This document shows positions 1 through 7,365 of a stretch of 64,000 nt of DNA, piece after piece (the first letter of the stretch is position 1; each line of letters starts with the position of its first letter). The notes under the pieces are model-generated. The model ran no database searches, was not told the DNA's origin, and was given only the letters and a program-made list of their open reading frames with translations. Source of the DNA: an uncultured Roseibium sp. (GTDB taxonomy: Bacteria > Pseudomonadota > Alphaproteobacteria > Rhizobiales > Stappiaceae); NCBI RefSeq assembly GCF_947494555.1, contig NZ_CANLVF010000003.1:496001-560000 (forward strand), in the 5' to 3' direction. The position numbers were made by a program, and so were the translations under genes.

Positions 1-1
1 C

Positions 2-415
2 TATTTCGCGGTCGTCTCGGCGATCACACCGCCGGTCGCGCTCGCCGCCTATGCGGGCGCCGCCATCGCCGGGTCGGAGCCGATGCGCACCTCGGTGACC
101 GCCTTCCGGGTCGGCCTTGCCGCCTTCATCGTCCCATACATGTTCTTTTACAGCCCCGGCCTGCTGCTGGAAGCAAGCTGGCTGGAGATTATACGCAACG
201 CGGTAACGGCAATCATCGGCGTCTATCTCCTTTCAGGAGCTGTTCAGGCTTATCTCATGGGACCGCTTTCCCCAATCTGGCGGGTTCTGCTCCTGGCAGC
301 AGCACTGTGCATGATCTCAGGCGACTGGCGCTCGGATATTGTCGGTATCCTTCTGGGCGCAGGGATCTGGCTCAAGTCGAGGCGCGATACCCGACCCGTC
401 TCTAATACGGCTTAG
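2..415 (+). CDS. TRAP transporter fused permease subunit, C-terminal part (5' end outside window)
   Basis: The frame is open from the first complete codon and shows about 137 residues of the C-terminus of a large TRAP permease. The stretch TPPVALAAYAGA followed by GSEPM and VPYMFFYSPGLLL is the conserved end of the DctM-like domain in fused 4TM/12TM TRAP permeases. Two or three more hydrophobic segments and a short polar tail (KSRRDTRP) follow. TRAP permeases sit in the inner membrane and import organic acids using an ion gradient and a periplasmic binding protein; that partner must lie upstream of the window. The gene is convergent with the HxlR-type regulator, with 15 bases between the stop codons. 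The substrate cannot be told from this fragment. Confidence 0.85.
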   Translation, partial: YFAVVSAITPPVALAAYAGAAIAGSEPMRTSVTAFRVGLAAFIVPYMFFYSPGLLLEASWLEIIRNAVTAIIGVYLLSGAVQAYLMGPLSPIWRVLLLAAALCMISGDWRSDIVGILLGAGIWLKSRRDTRPVSNTA

Positions 416-430
416 AGAGGCCTTGCCACC

Positions 431-1165
431 CTAGCCTGCCTTGGCGATATCGTCTGTGCAGTCGATTTCCGCTTCGGTGCCGGTTTGTCTCGGGAACTGC
501 GACAGGGCGCTCAGCATCAGCCAGTCCGGCAAGGCTCTGCGGTATTTTTCCTGCCCGACAACGTTCAGGTGGCCGTTGGCGATTTCGCTACGCAGGTCTC
601 GCATGCCTCTCCAGGATTCCACGAAACGGCGAATGTCCGAACTTATCGTGAGGTCCACTTCGAGCCCGGGGTATTTCAGGCACATGTCGACATTGCCGCC
701 TTCAACCACGAGCCAGAAACGGCTGAAGCCCTTGTGCGTTCCAGAAAAAGCGAATTCCATCACGATCCGCTGTTCGGGCATGGCGTCGACATTCAGTCTG
801 GTGTGCATGCTCCAAGCCAGGAAAGCTGGATCAAGATCCTCCGTCTCCATGTCGCGCGACCACTTTTGGCCCCAGACCGCCAGGTTCATGATGATGGGAT
901 CCAGGTCGCGCCCGGCCTCCGTCAGCTCATAAGCGAAGCCGCGTCCGTTATCGAGAGCGCGGCGTGTGATCAGTCCCGCATGTTCCAGGCTCGATAATCG
1001 CTGGCTCAGCAAAGTCGCAGAGATCTTCGGCACGCCACGATGAATCTCGTTGAAGCGCGTACACCCGTCGATCACGCGGCTGATGACCAGCAAGGTCCAG
1101 CGTTCGCAGAGAACTTCCGCCGCCAAGGCAAGCGGGCAGTACTGTCCATACCCTTTGTACGGCAT
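431..1165 (-). CDS. HxlR-family winged-helix transcriptional regulator with C-terminal SCP2-like domain
   Basis: The protein has 244 residues. Residues 1-100 form an HxlR-type winged helix: the conserved cysteine region YCPLALAAEVLCERW, then a recognition helix (KISATLLSQRLSSLEHAG) and wing. The second half resembles the sterol-carrier-like domain often fused to these regulators. The frame continues to an ATG at 1228, but MPYKGYGQY (1165) matches the usual start of the family and is preceded by a GGAGTGC-type ribosome site. It is divergent from the flavin oxidoreductase at 1330, with 164 bases between, so it probably controls that gene and itself. Members typically sense quinones, aldehydes or reactive electrophiles through the cysteine; that role is inferred here. 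Confidence 0.85.
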   Translation of the reverse strand: MPYKGYGQYCPLALAAEVLCERWTLLVISRVIDGCTRFNEIHRGVPKISATLLSQRLSSLEHAGLITRRALDNGRGFAYELTEAGRDLDPIIMNLAVWGQKWSRDMETEDLDPAFLAWSMHTRLNVDAMPEQRIVMEFAFSGTHKGFSRFWLVVEGGNVDMCLKYPGLEVDLTISSDIRRFVESWRGMRDLRSEIANGHLNVVGQEKYRRALPDWLMLSALSQFPRQTGTEAEIDCTDDIAKAG

Positions 1166-1329
1166 CCGGCACTCCTCAGGTCCAATAGCGATAGAGGAAA
1201 GAGTACGGCGCTGCCAGAAATCGAACAACTCCGGAATCTGTAGTTACTGCATATTCGTGAGTTTTTTGGCTTCAAAATTCACGTCACGCTGACAGCCAGG
1301 ATGACAACCAGCGGAAGGCGGACAGCGAG

Positions 1330-2721
1330 ATGACAGACACTCTCCAGAACTTTCTGGCAACGCGTCTCGGCGCGAATGCCGTGTTCCCAGGGAACCCCGA
1401 ATTCGACGAGAGACGGCAGGTCTGGAACGGTTACATCGACCGTAAACCGATCGCAGTGGTGAAGGTCAAAGATGTTGCCGATGTCAGCGAGACGATCCGG
1501 ACAGCCGCCGGACGCGGACTGAATGTTTGCGTCAAGGGTGGAGGGCACAACATTGCCGGGTCGGCGGTCGCCGACGGTGCGCTGATGATCGACATGTCGG
1601 GATTGGACCAGATCCGGATCGATGCAGCCAACCGGGTCGCTCAGGTGGGCGGCGGGGCCACCTGGGCGCAATTCGATGCCGCCGCACAAGCAGAGGGACT
1701 GGCGGCTCCCGGTGGTGTTGTTTCCTCGACCGGCGTTGCCGGGCTGACACTTGGAGGCGGGTTCGGGTGGCTCGCGCGCCTGCATGGGCTGGCAGTCGAC
1801 AACGTGTTATCCGCCACGCTCGTTCTGGCCGACGGTACCGTCGCAATCTGCTCAGCTGATGAACATGCCGATCTTTTTTGGGCCATCCGGGGTGGCAGCG
1901 GAAACTTTGGCATCGTGACCGAGTTCACGTTCAGGCTTCACCCGGTCGGACCGGCTGTTCTTTTCGGCCCGACTTTTTTCGATTTGAAGGATGCGCGTGC
2001 GGTCCTGAACGCTTACGCGGAGCACGCACCATCGCTGCCGCGCGAGGCCTGCGTCTGGGCCAACCTGATGACAGCGCCGCCGGCGCCCGTTCTGCCTGAA
2101 GAAAGTCACGGGACCACGGTCCTGACCCTGATGCAGTCATACGCCGGGCCGCCGGAAGCGGGATACGCTGTCCTGAAATCTCTCTATGGCGGCGTGGAAC
2201 CTGTTGGAAGCGCGCTGACACCGCGTGCGTACACAGAAGCTCAGAGCTTTCTCGATCCAGCCTATGTGGCCGGTGCGAGGAACTATTGGCGGACACATAA
2301 TCATCACGCACTTACGCCGGAGCTGATCGACACCCTGATCGAGCTGGCTCAAACCTTGCCGACGCCCGAATCTGAAATCCTGATCTGCCAGCTCGGCGGA
2401 GCCGTTGCCGACATCGGTGCCGATGCAACCGCATTTCCCCACCGTCACATTCCGTTCATGTCGACACCGGGCGCACGCTGGCACGACCCGGCCAATGATG
2501 AGGCTATGGTCGCGTGGCTGGCATCTGTTTCCGATCGCATTTCAGACCATGCTGTTCCCGGGTCTTACGTGAATTTTATAGCCGAGAGCGATGGGCAAGC
2601 ACCTTCCGCGTATCAAGGCAATCTCGACCGGCTGGCAGCGATCAAACGCAAGTATGATCCGCATAACCTCTTCCGATTTAACCAGAACATTGCCCCCGAC
2701 CGTGCCGCGGAGATCGCATAG
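1330..2721 (+). CDS. FAD-dependent oxidoreductase, berberine bridge enzyme (BBE) family
   Basis: The protein has 463 residues, normal for the family. The PCMH-type FAD-binding domain occupies roughly residues 35-205. KGGGHNIAG carries His73, the residue that binds FAD covalently through the 8-alpha carbon. LTLGGGFGWL is the second FAD-contacting loop. The cysteine that makes a second link in bicovalent members (GTCPxxG) is replaced (GGVVSSTG), so a single covalent bond is expected. The C-terminal BBE motif is clear: YQGNLDRLAAIKRKYDP then NLFRFNQNI. Enzymes of this type oxidise alcohols, sugars or alkaloid-like ring systems with O2. It is probably cytoplasmic, with no signal peptide. It is divergent from the HxlR regulator, which makes control by that regulator likely. 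The substrate is unknown. Confidence 0.9.
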   Translation: MTDTLQNFLATRLGANAVFPGNPEFDERRQVWNGYIDRKPIAVVKVKDVADVSETIRTAAGRGLNVCVKGGGHNIAGSAVADGALMIDMSGLDQIRIDAANRVAQVGGGATWAQFDAAAQAEGLAAPGGVVSSTGVAGLTLGGGFGWLARLHGLAVDNVLSATLVLADGTVAICSADEHADLFWAIRGGSGNFGIVTEFTFRLHPVGPAVLFGPTFFDLKDARAVLNAYAEHAPSLPREACVWANLMTAPPAPVLPEESHGTTVLTLMQSYAGPPEAGYAVLKSLYGGVEPVGSALTPRAYTEAQSFLDPAYVAGARNYWRTHNHHALTPELIDTLIELAQTLPTPESEILICQLGGAVADIGADATAFPHRHIPFMSTPGARWHDPANDEAMVAWLASVSDRISDHAVPGSYVNFIAESDGQAPSAYQGNLDRLAAIKRKYDPHNLFRFNQNIAPDRAAEIA

Positions 2722-2769
2722 GCACGAGCCATCCATCTCAAAATAGCCCGCTACAGAAAGGAAATTTCG

Positions 2770-3435
2770 ATGTCTATTCGCTTAACATTTTTCCGCCAGT
2801 TATTCCTCGCCGGCACCTGTGCTTCCTGCTTCGGGACTGCATCACTCGCATCGGACGACGCGATGATTTCAGCGCCGGTCGAACATATGGCAACGGAAGA
2901 CAAGCCGGCAAAACATATCGACGGATCGGAGGCCAGGCTCTCCAGAACCGATCACGGCGCAGCCATGACCCTGAAGACATCAGAACTTGTCCCGGGCAAC
3001 GTCACAACGGCCTGGTGGGTGATCATGACACGTCCGGAAAACTGTTCGGCGACCCCTTGCACCGCAGAAGACGTCATCGGGCGCGCTGCCGAAGTCGGCA
3101 CGCAGATTGTCTATGCGGACGGCACCGTCAACGGTCCTGATGGCACTGCCAACTTTGCCGCCTATCTCTCGGCCGGTGATGTCCCAGGCGGCTGGTTCGA
3201 TCAGACATTCGATGCGCCTGGGACCACAGAGATCCATCTGGTTCTTAACGACCACGGGCCTCTCATTCCCGACATCGCGGCCTCGATGCTCACCAGCTAT
3301 CGCGGTGGCTGCTCAGACGACAGCCTGCCACCACCATTCCCCGACACGGCAAAAGCCGACGGAACTGCAGGGCCAAACGCGTGCCGCCTTATCCAGGACG
3401 CCATATTTCCGGCGCGGGTGTCCAAGGGAAACTAG
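2770..3435 (+). CDS. Exported protein of unknown function
   Basis: The protein has 221 residues with an N-terminal signal peptide (hydrophobic run after SIRLTFFRQ, probable cleavage near ASLAS). The mature part has six cysteines, four of them in the pairs ENCSATPC and GGCSDD/NACRL, which would suit disulphides in the periplasm or outside the cell. The pattern of ELVPG, TAWWV, ADGT and IHLVLNDHGP recalls a class of uncharacterised secreted proteins with a beta-sandwich look, but I know no assigned function. A GAAAGGAAA ribosome site precedes the ATG. It starts 48 bases after the flavin oxidoreductase and 30 bases before the VPLPA-tailed protein, so all three may be co-transcribed. Confidence 0.7.
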   Translation: MSIRLTFFRQLFLAGTCASCFGTASLASDDAMISAPVEHMATEDKPAKHIDGSEARLSRTDHGAAMTLKTSELVPGNVTTAWWVIMTRPENCSATPCTAEDVIGRAAEVGTQIVYADGTVNGPDGTANFAAYLSAGDVPGGWFDQTFDAPGTTEIHLVLNDHGPLIPDIAASMLTSYRGGCSDDSLPPPFPDTAKADGTAGPNACRLIQDAIFPARVSKGN

Positions 3436-3465
3436 CCGATGTTTTCAAGAAAAGGAGTATTTCAG

Positions 3466-4077
3466 ATGTTTAAGTACCTGTTTGCCGCCGCCGTCATTCT
3501 CGCGGTTCAATCAAGTACCGCCCACGCGATCACGGTCACGTCGGGCGATACTATCCGAGGCAGCTACACGTTTCCGACATTCGGAGCAACGGAACTGGAG
3601 CCAACCTCGTATTTGCTCAGGCTTGCCTCAGCCGACCTGTTCGGAGGTGGCGACGCAGTGGGCATCCGTATCCTCGATGAAAGTTTCAATCCGTTGCTTT
3701 TCACAACCTTCAATGCGAACGGTTCGGCGCTTGATCCGACGATCGGGATCCAGGTAAGTCTTTCGGATTTTCTTCCCGGCGTGCTTGGACCTGGCGACCC
3801 GGCGAGGGTGCCCCGCAGCGGCTTCGTTGATATTACAGGTCTTGCAGGATCATTTGACGTTTCTTCCCTGTCGCTTTTCGGCACGGAACACATCGGCAAT
3901 GTCGGTGTCTTGCGTCAGGTTCGAGTGGTCGAGTTCGACGCTGTCACGACACCAACAACACCAGTCCCCTTGCCGGCTGCAGGTTTCCTCCTTGCAGGTT
4001 CCGTCGCAGGCCTCCTCGGCTTCAGATTCGCCAGGACCGGGAAGAACACAAGATCTGCTGCAATGACAGCGGCCTGA
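3466..4077 (+). CDS. VPLPA-CTERM-type sorting-domain exported protein
   Basis: The protein has 203 residues. The start at 3466 is chosen over an upstream in-frame ATG because AAAAGGAG sits 7 bases before it and the product then opens with a clean signal peptide (MFKYLFAAAVILAVQSSTAHA). The C-terminus carries the tripartite sorting signal: VPLPAAGFLLAG, a hydrophobic helix (VAGLLGF), then a basic tail (RFARTGKN). This is the alphaproteobacterial VPLPA relative of PEP-CTERM, normally processed by an exosortase/rhombosortase-type enzyme and linked to surface display or exopolysaccharide. No such enzyme is encoded in this window. The middle (residues 22-165) is low-cysteine and probably beta-rich. 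A strong hairpin follows the gene. Confidence 0.8.
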   Translation: MFKYLFAAAVILAVQSSTAHAITVTSGDTIRGSYTFPTFGATELEPTSYLLRLASADLFGGGDAVGIRILDESFNPLLFTTFNANGSALDPTIGIQVSLSDFLPGVLGPGDPARVPRSGFVDITGLAGSFDVSSLSLFGTEHIGNVGVLRQVRVVEFDAVTTPTTPVPLPAAGFLLAGSVAGLLGFRFARTGKNTRSAAMTAA

Positions 4078-4085
4078 GTCTCGGC

Positions 4086-4113
4086 GCGGCGGCGAAGTTT
4101 GTTTCGCCGCCGC
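4086..4113 (+). terminator. Hairpin after the VPLPA-tailed gene
   Basis: An 11-bp perfect stem (GCGGCGGCGAA/TTCGCCGCCGC) with a 6-base loop begins 9 bases after the stop codon. No T-tract follows, so this is a stabilising 3' hairpin or weak terminator. Confidence 0.55.
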
Positions 4114-4369
4114 ACCGCCATCATCTCGCTGAAAATGCTCTCACGCATTCGAGTTCTTCAAAAATCTTGCTTTCATGCGGATCACAAAATCGCGCTATGC
4201 GGTTCAACATGCTGACCGCGGACTTCCTGACCGCTAAGGTGATTGGCGCCGCAGCCGAAAACCGCGCCCGCTGCTTTGCGAAATCAACGCCCTGAGCGGG
4301 CACTTGAAGCCGGCGACGACGATCCGAGGCAGCACTGCGCTGCCCTCTTTTGATTTTGGAGAGGTTTCC

Positions 4370-4771
4370 ATGTCCGACCGCATTAATCCCGACAGCTTGT
4401 ACAATAGCGTTCAGTGGGGGTTTTCCCACGCAGCCGTTTCGGAACCGGGCAGGCTATTGCATCTTGCAGGACAGGTTGCCTGGGACAATGACTGCAAACT
4501 GGTCGGAGGCGACGACCTCAATGCCCAGGCGCGCCAGTGCCTTGCGAACCTCAAGGCGGTGTTGGCCGATCAGGGCCTTGGTCCTGAACATCTTGTCCGT
4601 ATCCGGACCTATGTCGTGAACCACTCACCGGACAAGCTGGAGCCGGTCGGCATGGCACTAGGGGAATTCTGGGGCGATGTGACGCCCGCGCCGAACACGT
4701 GGCTTGGCGTGCAGTCCCTGGCTTTGCCGGAGTTTCTCGTCGAGATCGAAGGAACGGCTGTCCTTCCGTAA
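4370..4771 (+). CDS. RidA (YjgF/YER057c/UK114) family protein
   Basis: The protein has 133 residues. The start is placed at 4370 because GGAGAGG lies 6-12 bases before it; the frame upstream is non-homologous. The fold is seen in LLHLAGQVAWD, the helix with CLANLKAVLADQGLG, the strand VRIRTYVVNH and the end WLGVQSLALPEFLVEIEGTAV. True RidA proteins deaminate 2-aminoacrylate and other enamine/imine intermediates using an arginine in an IRxxY/F-type site; the YVVNH and LVEIEGTA sequences suggest one of the Rid1-7 side groups rather than archetypal RidA. Cytoplasmic, trimeric by family. It is convergent with the XRE regulator downstream. A second, broken RidA relative lies at 57.5 kb. Confidence 0.85.
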   Translation: MSDRINPDSLYNSVQWGFSHAAVSEPGRLLHLAGQVAWDNDCKLVGGDDLNAQARQCLANLKAVLADQGLGPEHLVRIRTYVVNHSPDKLEPVGMALGEFWGDVTPAPNTWLGVQSLALPEFLVEIEGTAVLP

Positions 4772-4816
4772 GTCCTTTAGACCGGATGTCGTTCAGGTCT
4801 CGCGCCTGAACGACAC

Positions 4817-5617
4817 TCACTGCATAAACCGATCCTGAAACCAGGTACGCGTCGCATCGTTCGCGGGCAGTAGCGTCTCTACGCGCACATCGTCCAGCGT
4901 CGCGTCCGCGCTCATGCCGATCGTGGCAATCAGGGAAAACAAATCGAGCTCCGCGTCTTCGATCCGGAACCGGATGGTGAGAACGGGCGCGCTCGCATCT
5001 GAACTTGGATGGCTCAGCAGATCGCCGACCCCATCCAGTGATTTCAGCTTATCCAACAGGTGCCGCGCCTCCTGGTCATGCGGCCTTCGCGCGACCTCAA
5101 GCTCCAGGAGACGCAGGAGCGCGCGCGCCGTGTCGTTCCAGTTGAGAATGCAGTCACGCACCGGCCCGGGTGACAGGATCTCGCGCAGGATGTTGGTCTC
5201 CCCTCTTGCCCCGGCGAGGGCGAAAAACCGTTGTGCTGCGTCATTCGCCTTCAAGAGGTTCCAGATCCGGTCAATCGAAACCGCCGGATAGGGCTCATGC
5301 CCCTTCAGGACATGGTCGATCGAAGCCTCGACAGCCTTTTGGACAGCACCGTCCCAGCCCTTGCGGGAAGACAGCGCAGCGAAACCCGCCGAGAGCAGCA
5401 TGGCATCCACTTCAGCCGCCGGCATCTCCAGCGCTTCGGCGAGCTGAACGATCGCAAACCGGCTCGGATTGGAGCGGCCGGTTTCCAGGAAACTGATATG
5501 GCGTTGCGACAGGCCTGACTGCAACGAGAGTTCCAACTGAGAGAGCCTTCGCCGCTGGCGCCAGTTTTTCAGGAAACCCGGAAACGCGGGATCTTCTATG
5601 TTCGGATTGTAGGTCAT
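4817..5617 (-). CDS. XRE-family regulator with MmyB-like ligand-binding domain
   Basis: The protein has 266 residues. The N-terminal helix-turn-helix (RRRLSQLELSLQSGLSQRHI, then FLETGRSNPSR) is typical of the XRE type. The remaining ~190 residues match the MmyB-like PAS-related domain thought to bind a fatty acid or other hydrophobic ligand (EPYPAVSIDRIWN, FRIEDAELDLFSLIATIG). The start at 5617 is preferred because AGGAAAAGG precedes it; an in-frame ATG at 5677 lacks a ribosome site. It is divergent from the membrane-anchored SRPBCC gene at 5733, with about 115 bases between, so that gene is the natural target. MmyB-type regulators are often beside short-chain dehydrogenases or SRPBCC genes. 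Confidence 0.88.
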   Translation of the reverse strand: MTYNPNIEDPAFPGFLKNWRQRRRLSQLELSLQSGLSQRHISFLETGRSNPSRFAIVQLAEALEMPAAEVDAMLLSAGFAALSSRKGWDGAVQKAVEASIDHVLKGHEPYPAVSIDRIWNLLKANDAAQRFFALAGARGETNILREILSPGPVRDCILNWNDTARALLRLLELEVARRPHDQEARHLLDKLKSLDGVGDLLSHPSSDASAPVLTIRFRIEDAELDLFSLIATIGMSADATLDDVRVETLLPANDATRTWFQDRFMQ

Positions 5618-5732
5618 GTCCTTTTCCTGACTGATATCTGCGCCGAGGTCCATTACCTCCGAGGTAATTGAATGCATCGGCCGTCAGGTGCAGGGATGTC
5701 CGCGATCGTCAACCGACTTGCGAGACAACATC

Positions 5733-6623
5733 ATGGACACTTCACGAAACGCCCGCCTTTTCCTGGGATTGAACGCCGCTTTTTCGCTCCTGATCGGCAT
5801 TGATCTGGTTTTCGCTCCTGCCTTCGCAGCCGAGTTGATCTTCCTTGAGCCGGCCGGGTGGCAGTCACTCGTCTTGCGCATTCTTGGTGCCGGTCTGATC
5901 GTATTCGCGCTGGATCTGATACTGATGGCGACAGACCGCTTTGTCACGAAGGGTCAAGTGCTGTTTATCAGCGCGCTTGATCTCGGCTGGGTTCTGGGCA
6001 GCGGTGCTCTGCTGATATTCGCCAACCAGCTTTTTTCAGGTTTCGGTGTTGCAGCAATTGTCGCTGTCGCCGTTTTCGTTGCGGTGTTTGCACTCGGTCA
6101 ATATTTTGGAGCTCAAAGGATCGTGGCGCCACTCAGCCAGGCATCCGTCCGCTCGGCGGGAGAGAAACTCCTCGCAAGCGTGAGCCGCACAGTCGCGGCC
6201 CCAAAAGATGTCGTCTGGAAAGTCATGACGGACCATCCACGATATGCGGACGTAGCCGACAATATTTCCAAGGTTGAGATCGTTGCAGGAAACGGTGAAG
6301 GCATGCAGCGCAGGTGTTACGGTCTGAAGGGCGAAAACTGGCTCGAAACATGCGATCTGTTCGACGAAGGACACGCCTTCGGTTTTCGCATTCACACGGA
6401 AGCCGACGACTATCCCTACCCGATTTCGAAACTCCACGGTGAGTGGTCGGTCGTGCCGATGGAAGAAGGGTCCAAATTCACGATCGATATTGAAGCAACG
6501 CCAAAAGGCAACTTCCTGACAAGAACGCTGTTCAAGGCAGCAGCAAAACGTCAATTCAAAAAGGTGCTTGCGGACCTGGCAGATGCCTGGGCGGCGCGGA
6601 TGGAGCGCGAGGCAAGAGCCTGA
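5733..6623 (+). CDS. Membrane protein with four TM segments fused to an SRPBCC (polyketide cyclase/START-like) domain
   Basis: The protein has 296 residues. The first ~140 form four hydrophobic segments separated by short loops (LFLGLNAAFSLLIG, LVLRILGAGLIVFALDLI, VLFISALDLGWVLGSG, VAAIVAVAVFVAVFALG). Residues ~160-296 are an SRPBCC helix-grip domain: SVSRTVAAPKDVVWKVMTD, then ENWLETCDLFDEG and FTIDIEATPKGN, ending with a long C-terminal helix. The ATG at 5733 is chosen over one at 5688 because the product then begins directly before the first membrane segment. SRPBCC domains bind hydrophobic ligands; here the pocket would face one side of the inner membrane. It is divergent from the MmyB-type regulator. 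The ligand is unknown. Confidence 0.75.
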   Translation: MDTSRNARLFLGLNAAFSLLIGIDLVFAPAFAAELIFLEPAGWQSLVLRILGAGLIVFALDLILMATDRFVTKGQVLFISALDLGWVLGSGALLIFANQLFSGFGVAAIVAVAVFVAVFALGQYFGAQRIVAPLSQASVRSAGEKLLASVSRTVAAPKDVVWKVMTDHPRYADVADNISKVEIVAGNGEGMQRRCYGLKGENWLETCDLFDEGHAFGFRIHTEADDYPYPISKLHGEWSVVPMEEGSKFTIDIEATPKGNFLTRTLFKAAAKRQFKKVLADLADAWAARMEREARA

Positions 6624-6927
6624 CACGCCGCACAAAGCTTACCGCCAGCAGGTGCAGTGACAGCACCGCTGGCACGATAAATACGCACGGACGTGGTGCT
6701 CAGGTAATTCAAGAATGATGTGCCACCTGCGCCCAACAGCCGACTCGACGTACAATAGCTGTGCATACCGAGTTTCTTATCATGATCGTAGGAACAGCCG
6801 TCCCACCATGAGTTTCCCTAGGCGACAGATGATTGAGCAGTTTGCTGTCGTCTAAACTCTTGCGCCGACTAGAACAAACACACCGATCAAAACTCGGTCA
6901 ATTACGACTCGAGTTGGCGATTGGCAA
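6624..6927. other. Intergenic region with no recognised content
   Basis: About 300 bases of mixed composition. I find no coding frame with family features, no strong terminator and no clear promoter. It separates the SRPBCC gene from an AT-rich hypothetical gene on the other strand. Confidence 0.5.
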
Positions 6928-7365
6928 TCATTGATCAAGCGTATGCTCACCAGGGTCCAAGACTTCTTCTTTTTCGCGAAACTTTTCAAACCACAGTTTT
7001 GCGTGCTCCTGAGATACTCCCAAATTTCCGGAAATCTTTTTTATCATCGAATAATCGGTCCGGTTCGGAGACAACTGACGGATCAATGCGATATGTCGAA
7101 AGCGGGCCAATTCGAAATCGTCGAAAAAGCTGGGAAACTCGAACGTTTCCATTCCAAAATGAAAACGCAAAGCCTTCCTAATAAAAGCTTCTTCGTGCCC
7201 GATACTTTCTAGCCGACGACAATATTCTCTCGAGTTTTCACCCGCAACAGGAGGCAAATTCTTGTAGTCTAACAAAGCAGTATGCCTCCAACTCAAGTTA
7301 CGTTTCAGTCTTTGGCCAAAACAAAGATTTAGCGTCTTTTTCCGTAACCTAAAAAGTCCCGTCAT
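6928..7365 (-). CDS. Hypothetical protein in an AT-rich patch
   Basis: The frame would encode about 145 residues and overlaps the last 17 bases of the ThDP enzyme gene on the same strand. The composition is clearly lower in GC than all neighbours, with AT-rich codons such as AAA, TTT and GAA. The second half is protein-like: FIRKALRFHFGMETFEF, then an alternation of helices ending SMIKKISGNLGVSQEHAKLWFEKF, which looks like a small helix-turn-helix. I recognise no family. No convincing ribosome site precedes the ATG at 7365; a later TTG start is possible. The opposite strand also has short open frames, but they have poorer composition. It may be a transferred gene or a decaying one. Confidence 0.4.
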   Translation of the reverse strand: MTGLFRLRKKTLNLCFGQRLKRNLSWRHTALLDYKNLPPVAGENSREYCRRLESIGHEEAFIRKALRFHFGMETFEFPSFFDDFELARFRHIALIRQLSPNRTDYSMIKKISGNLGVSQEHAKLWFEKFREKEEVLDPGEHTLDQ

